Assembly (NCBI GenBank): GCA_963969495.1 | Contig: OZ018329.1 | Coordinates: 69,714,959 to 69,778,958 of the forward strand | Direction of reading: 5' to 3' | Length of the DNA stretch: 64,000 nt | Origin: Ceratothoa steindachneri | Lineage: Eukaryota > Arthropoda > Malacostraca > Isopoda > Cymothoidae | Shown here: piece by piece, positions 63,953 through 64,000 of the stretch | Layout of the letters: the number at the start of each line of letters is the position of its first letter | Position numbering within the stretch: the stretch's first letter is position 1 | The notes under the pieces: generated by a model | Told to the model about the DNA's origin: nothing | The model's input: only the letters and a program-made list of their open reading frames with translations | Databases searched by the model: none | Translations under genes and position numbers: made by a program

Positions 63953-64000
63953 ATGGATTCGCTAGGCGACGCATCAGGACATCAAAAAGCTGCTAATTTT
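63953..64000 (+). CDS. Start of a gag-like ORF, cut by the window end
   Basis: An ATG 36 bp after the putative primer-binding site opens 16 codons (MDSLGDASGHQKAANF) to the end of the window with no stop. Position suggests gag of an LTR retrotransposon. The sequence is too short to assign to a family. Confidence 0.4.
   Translation, partial: MDSLGDASGHQKAANF

Overview
Kind of DNA. This is a eukaryotic, repeat-dense window with no recognisable host protein-coding gene. Nearly everything is retrotransposon: at least eleven copies or fragments of non-LTR elements (LINEs) of the jockey type. These have ORF1, a gag-like protein with three CCHC knuckles, and ORF2, an APE-type endonuclease plus reverse transcriptase. 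Parts of two LTR retrotransposons, long (TA)n microsatellites and two tRNA-derived repeats are also present. The style fits an arthropod, perhaps a crustacean, but that is inference from the element types only; no host gene anchors it.

Layout. 1-5160: old degraded DNA with a tRNA-like repeat pair, a LINE remnant split by a ~1 kb insertion, and minisatellites. 5160-17640: a minus-strand LINE (family C) broken by a plus-strand chimeric LINE (6491-10222) and, in its ORF1, by a deleted Ty3/gypsy-like element (13240-16739). About 17700-23400: a decayed plus-strand LINE, head-to-head with its left neighbour and tail-to-tail with its right one. 23400-26215: a minus-strand gag-only element (family B). 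26216-34146: two decayed minus-strand LINEs. 34147-63418: six elements, all minus strand, directly abutting: A1, D1, A2, D2, B1, A3. 63419-64000: what looks like the 5' LTR, primer-binding site and first 16 gag codons of an LTR retrotransposon running off the window.

Best signal. The right half is a head-to-tail array. The 3' tail of each element joins the 5' end of the next at a conserved motif (plus strand TCTCCATCCAYCGAC), next to short ~6-bp tandem repeats that differ at each junction. Three families alternate. One member (B1) is a gag-only element with an intact 517-residue ORF1 and a long AT-rich, repeat-containing 3' UTR. Its neighbours carry reverse transcriptase. This layout resembles the HeT-A/TART/TAHRE telomeric arrays of Drosophila, or a self-targeting site-specific LINE system. 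The sequence does not show whether the locus is telomeric.

State of the genes. Only A3 (ORF1 415 residues, ORF2 891 residues with a 63-bp in-frame deletion near its C-terminus) and B1 ORF1 are open throughout. All other coding regions carry stops, frameshifts or truncations. ORF1 would bind element RNA, and ORF2 would nick target DNA and reverse-transcribe. Conserved 5'-UTR and 3'-UTR hairpins shared across families are candidate recognition or translation signals.
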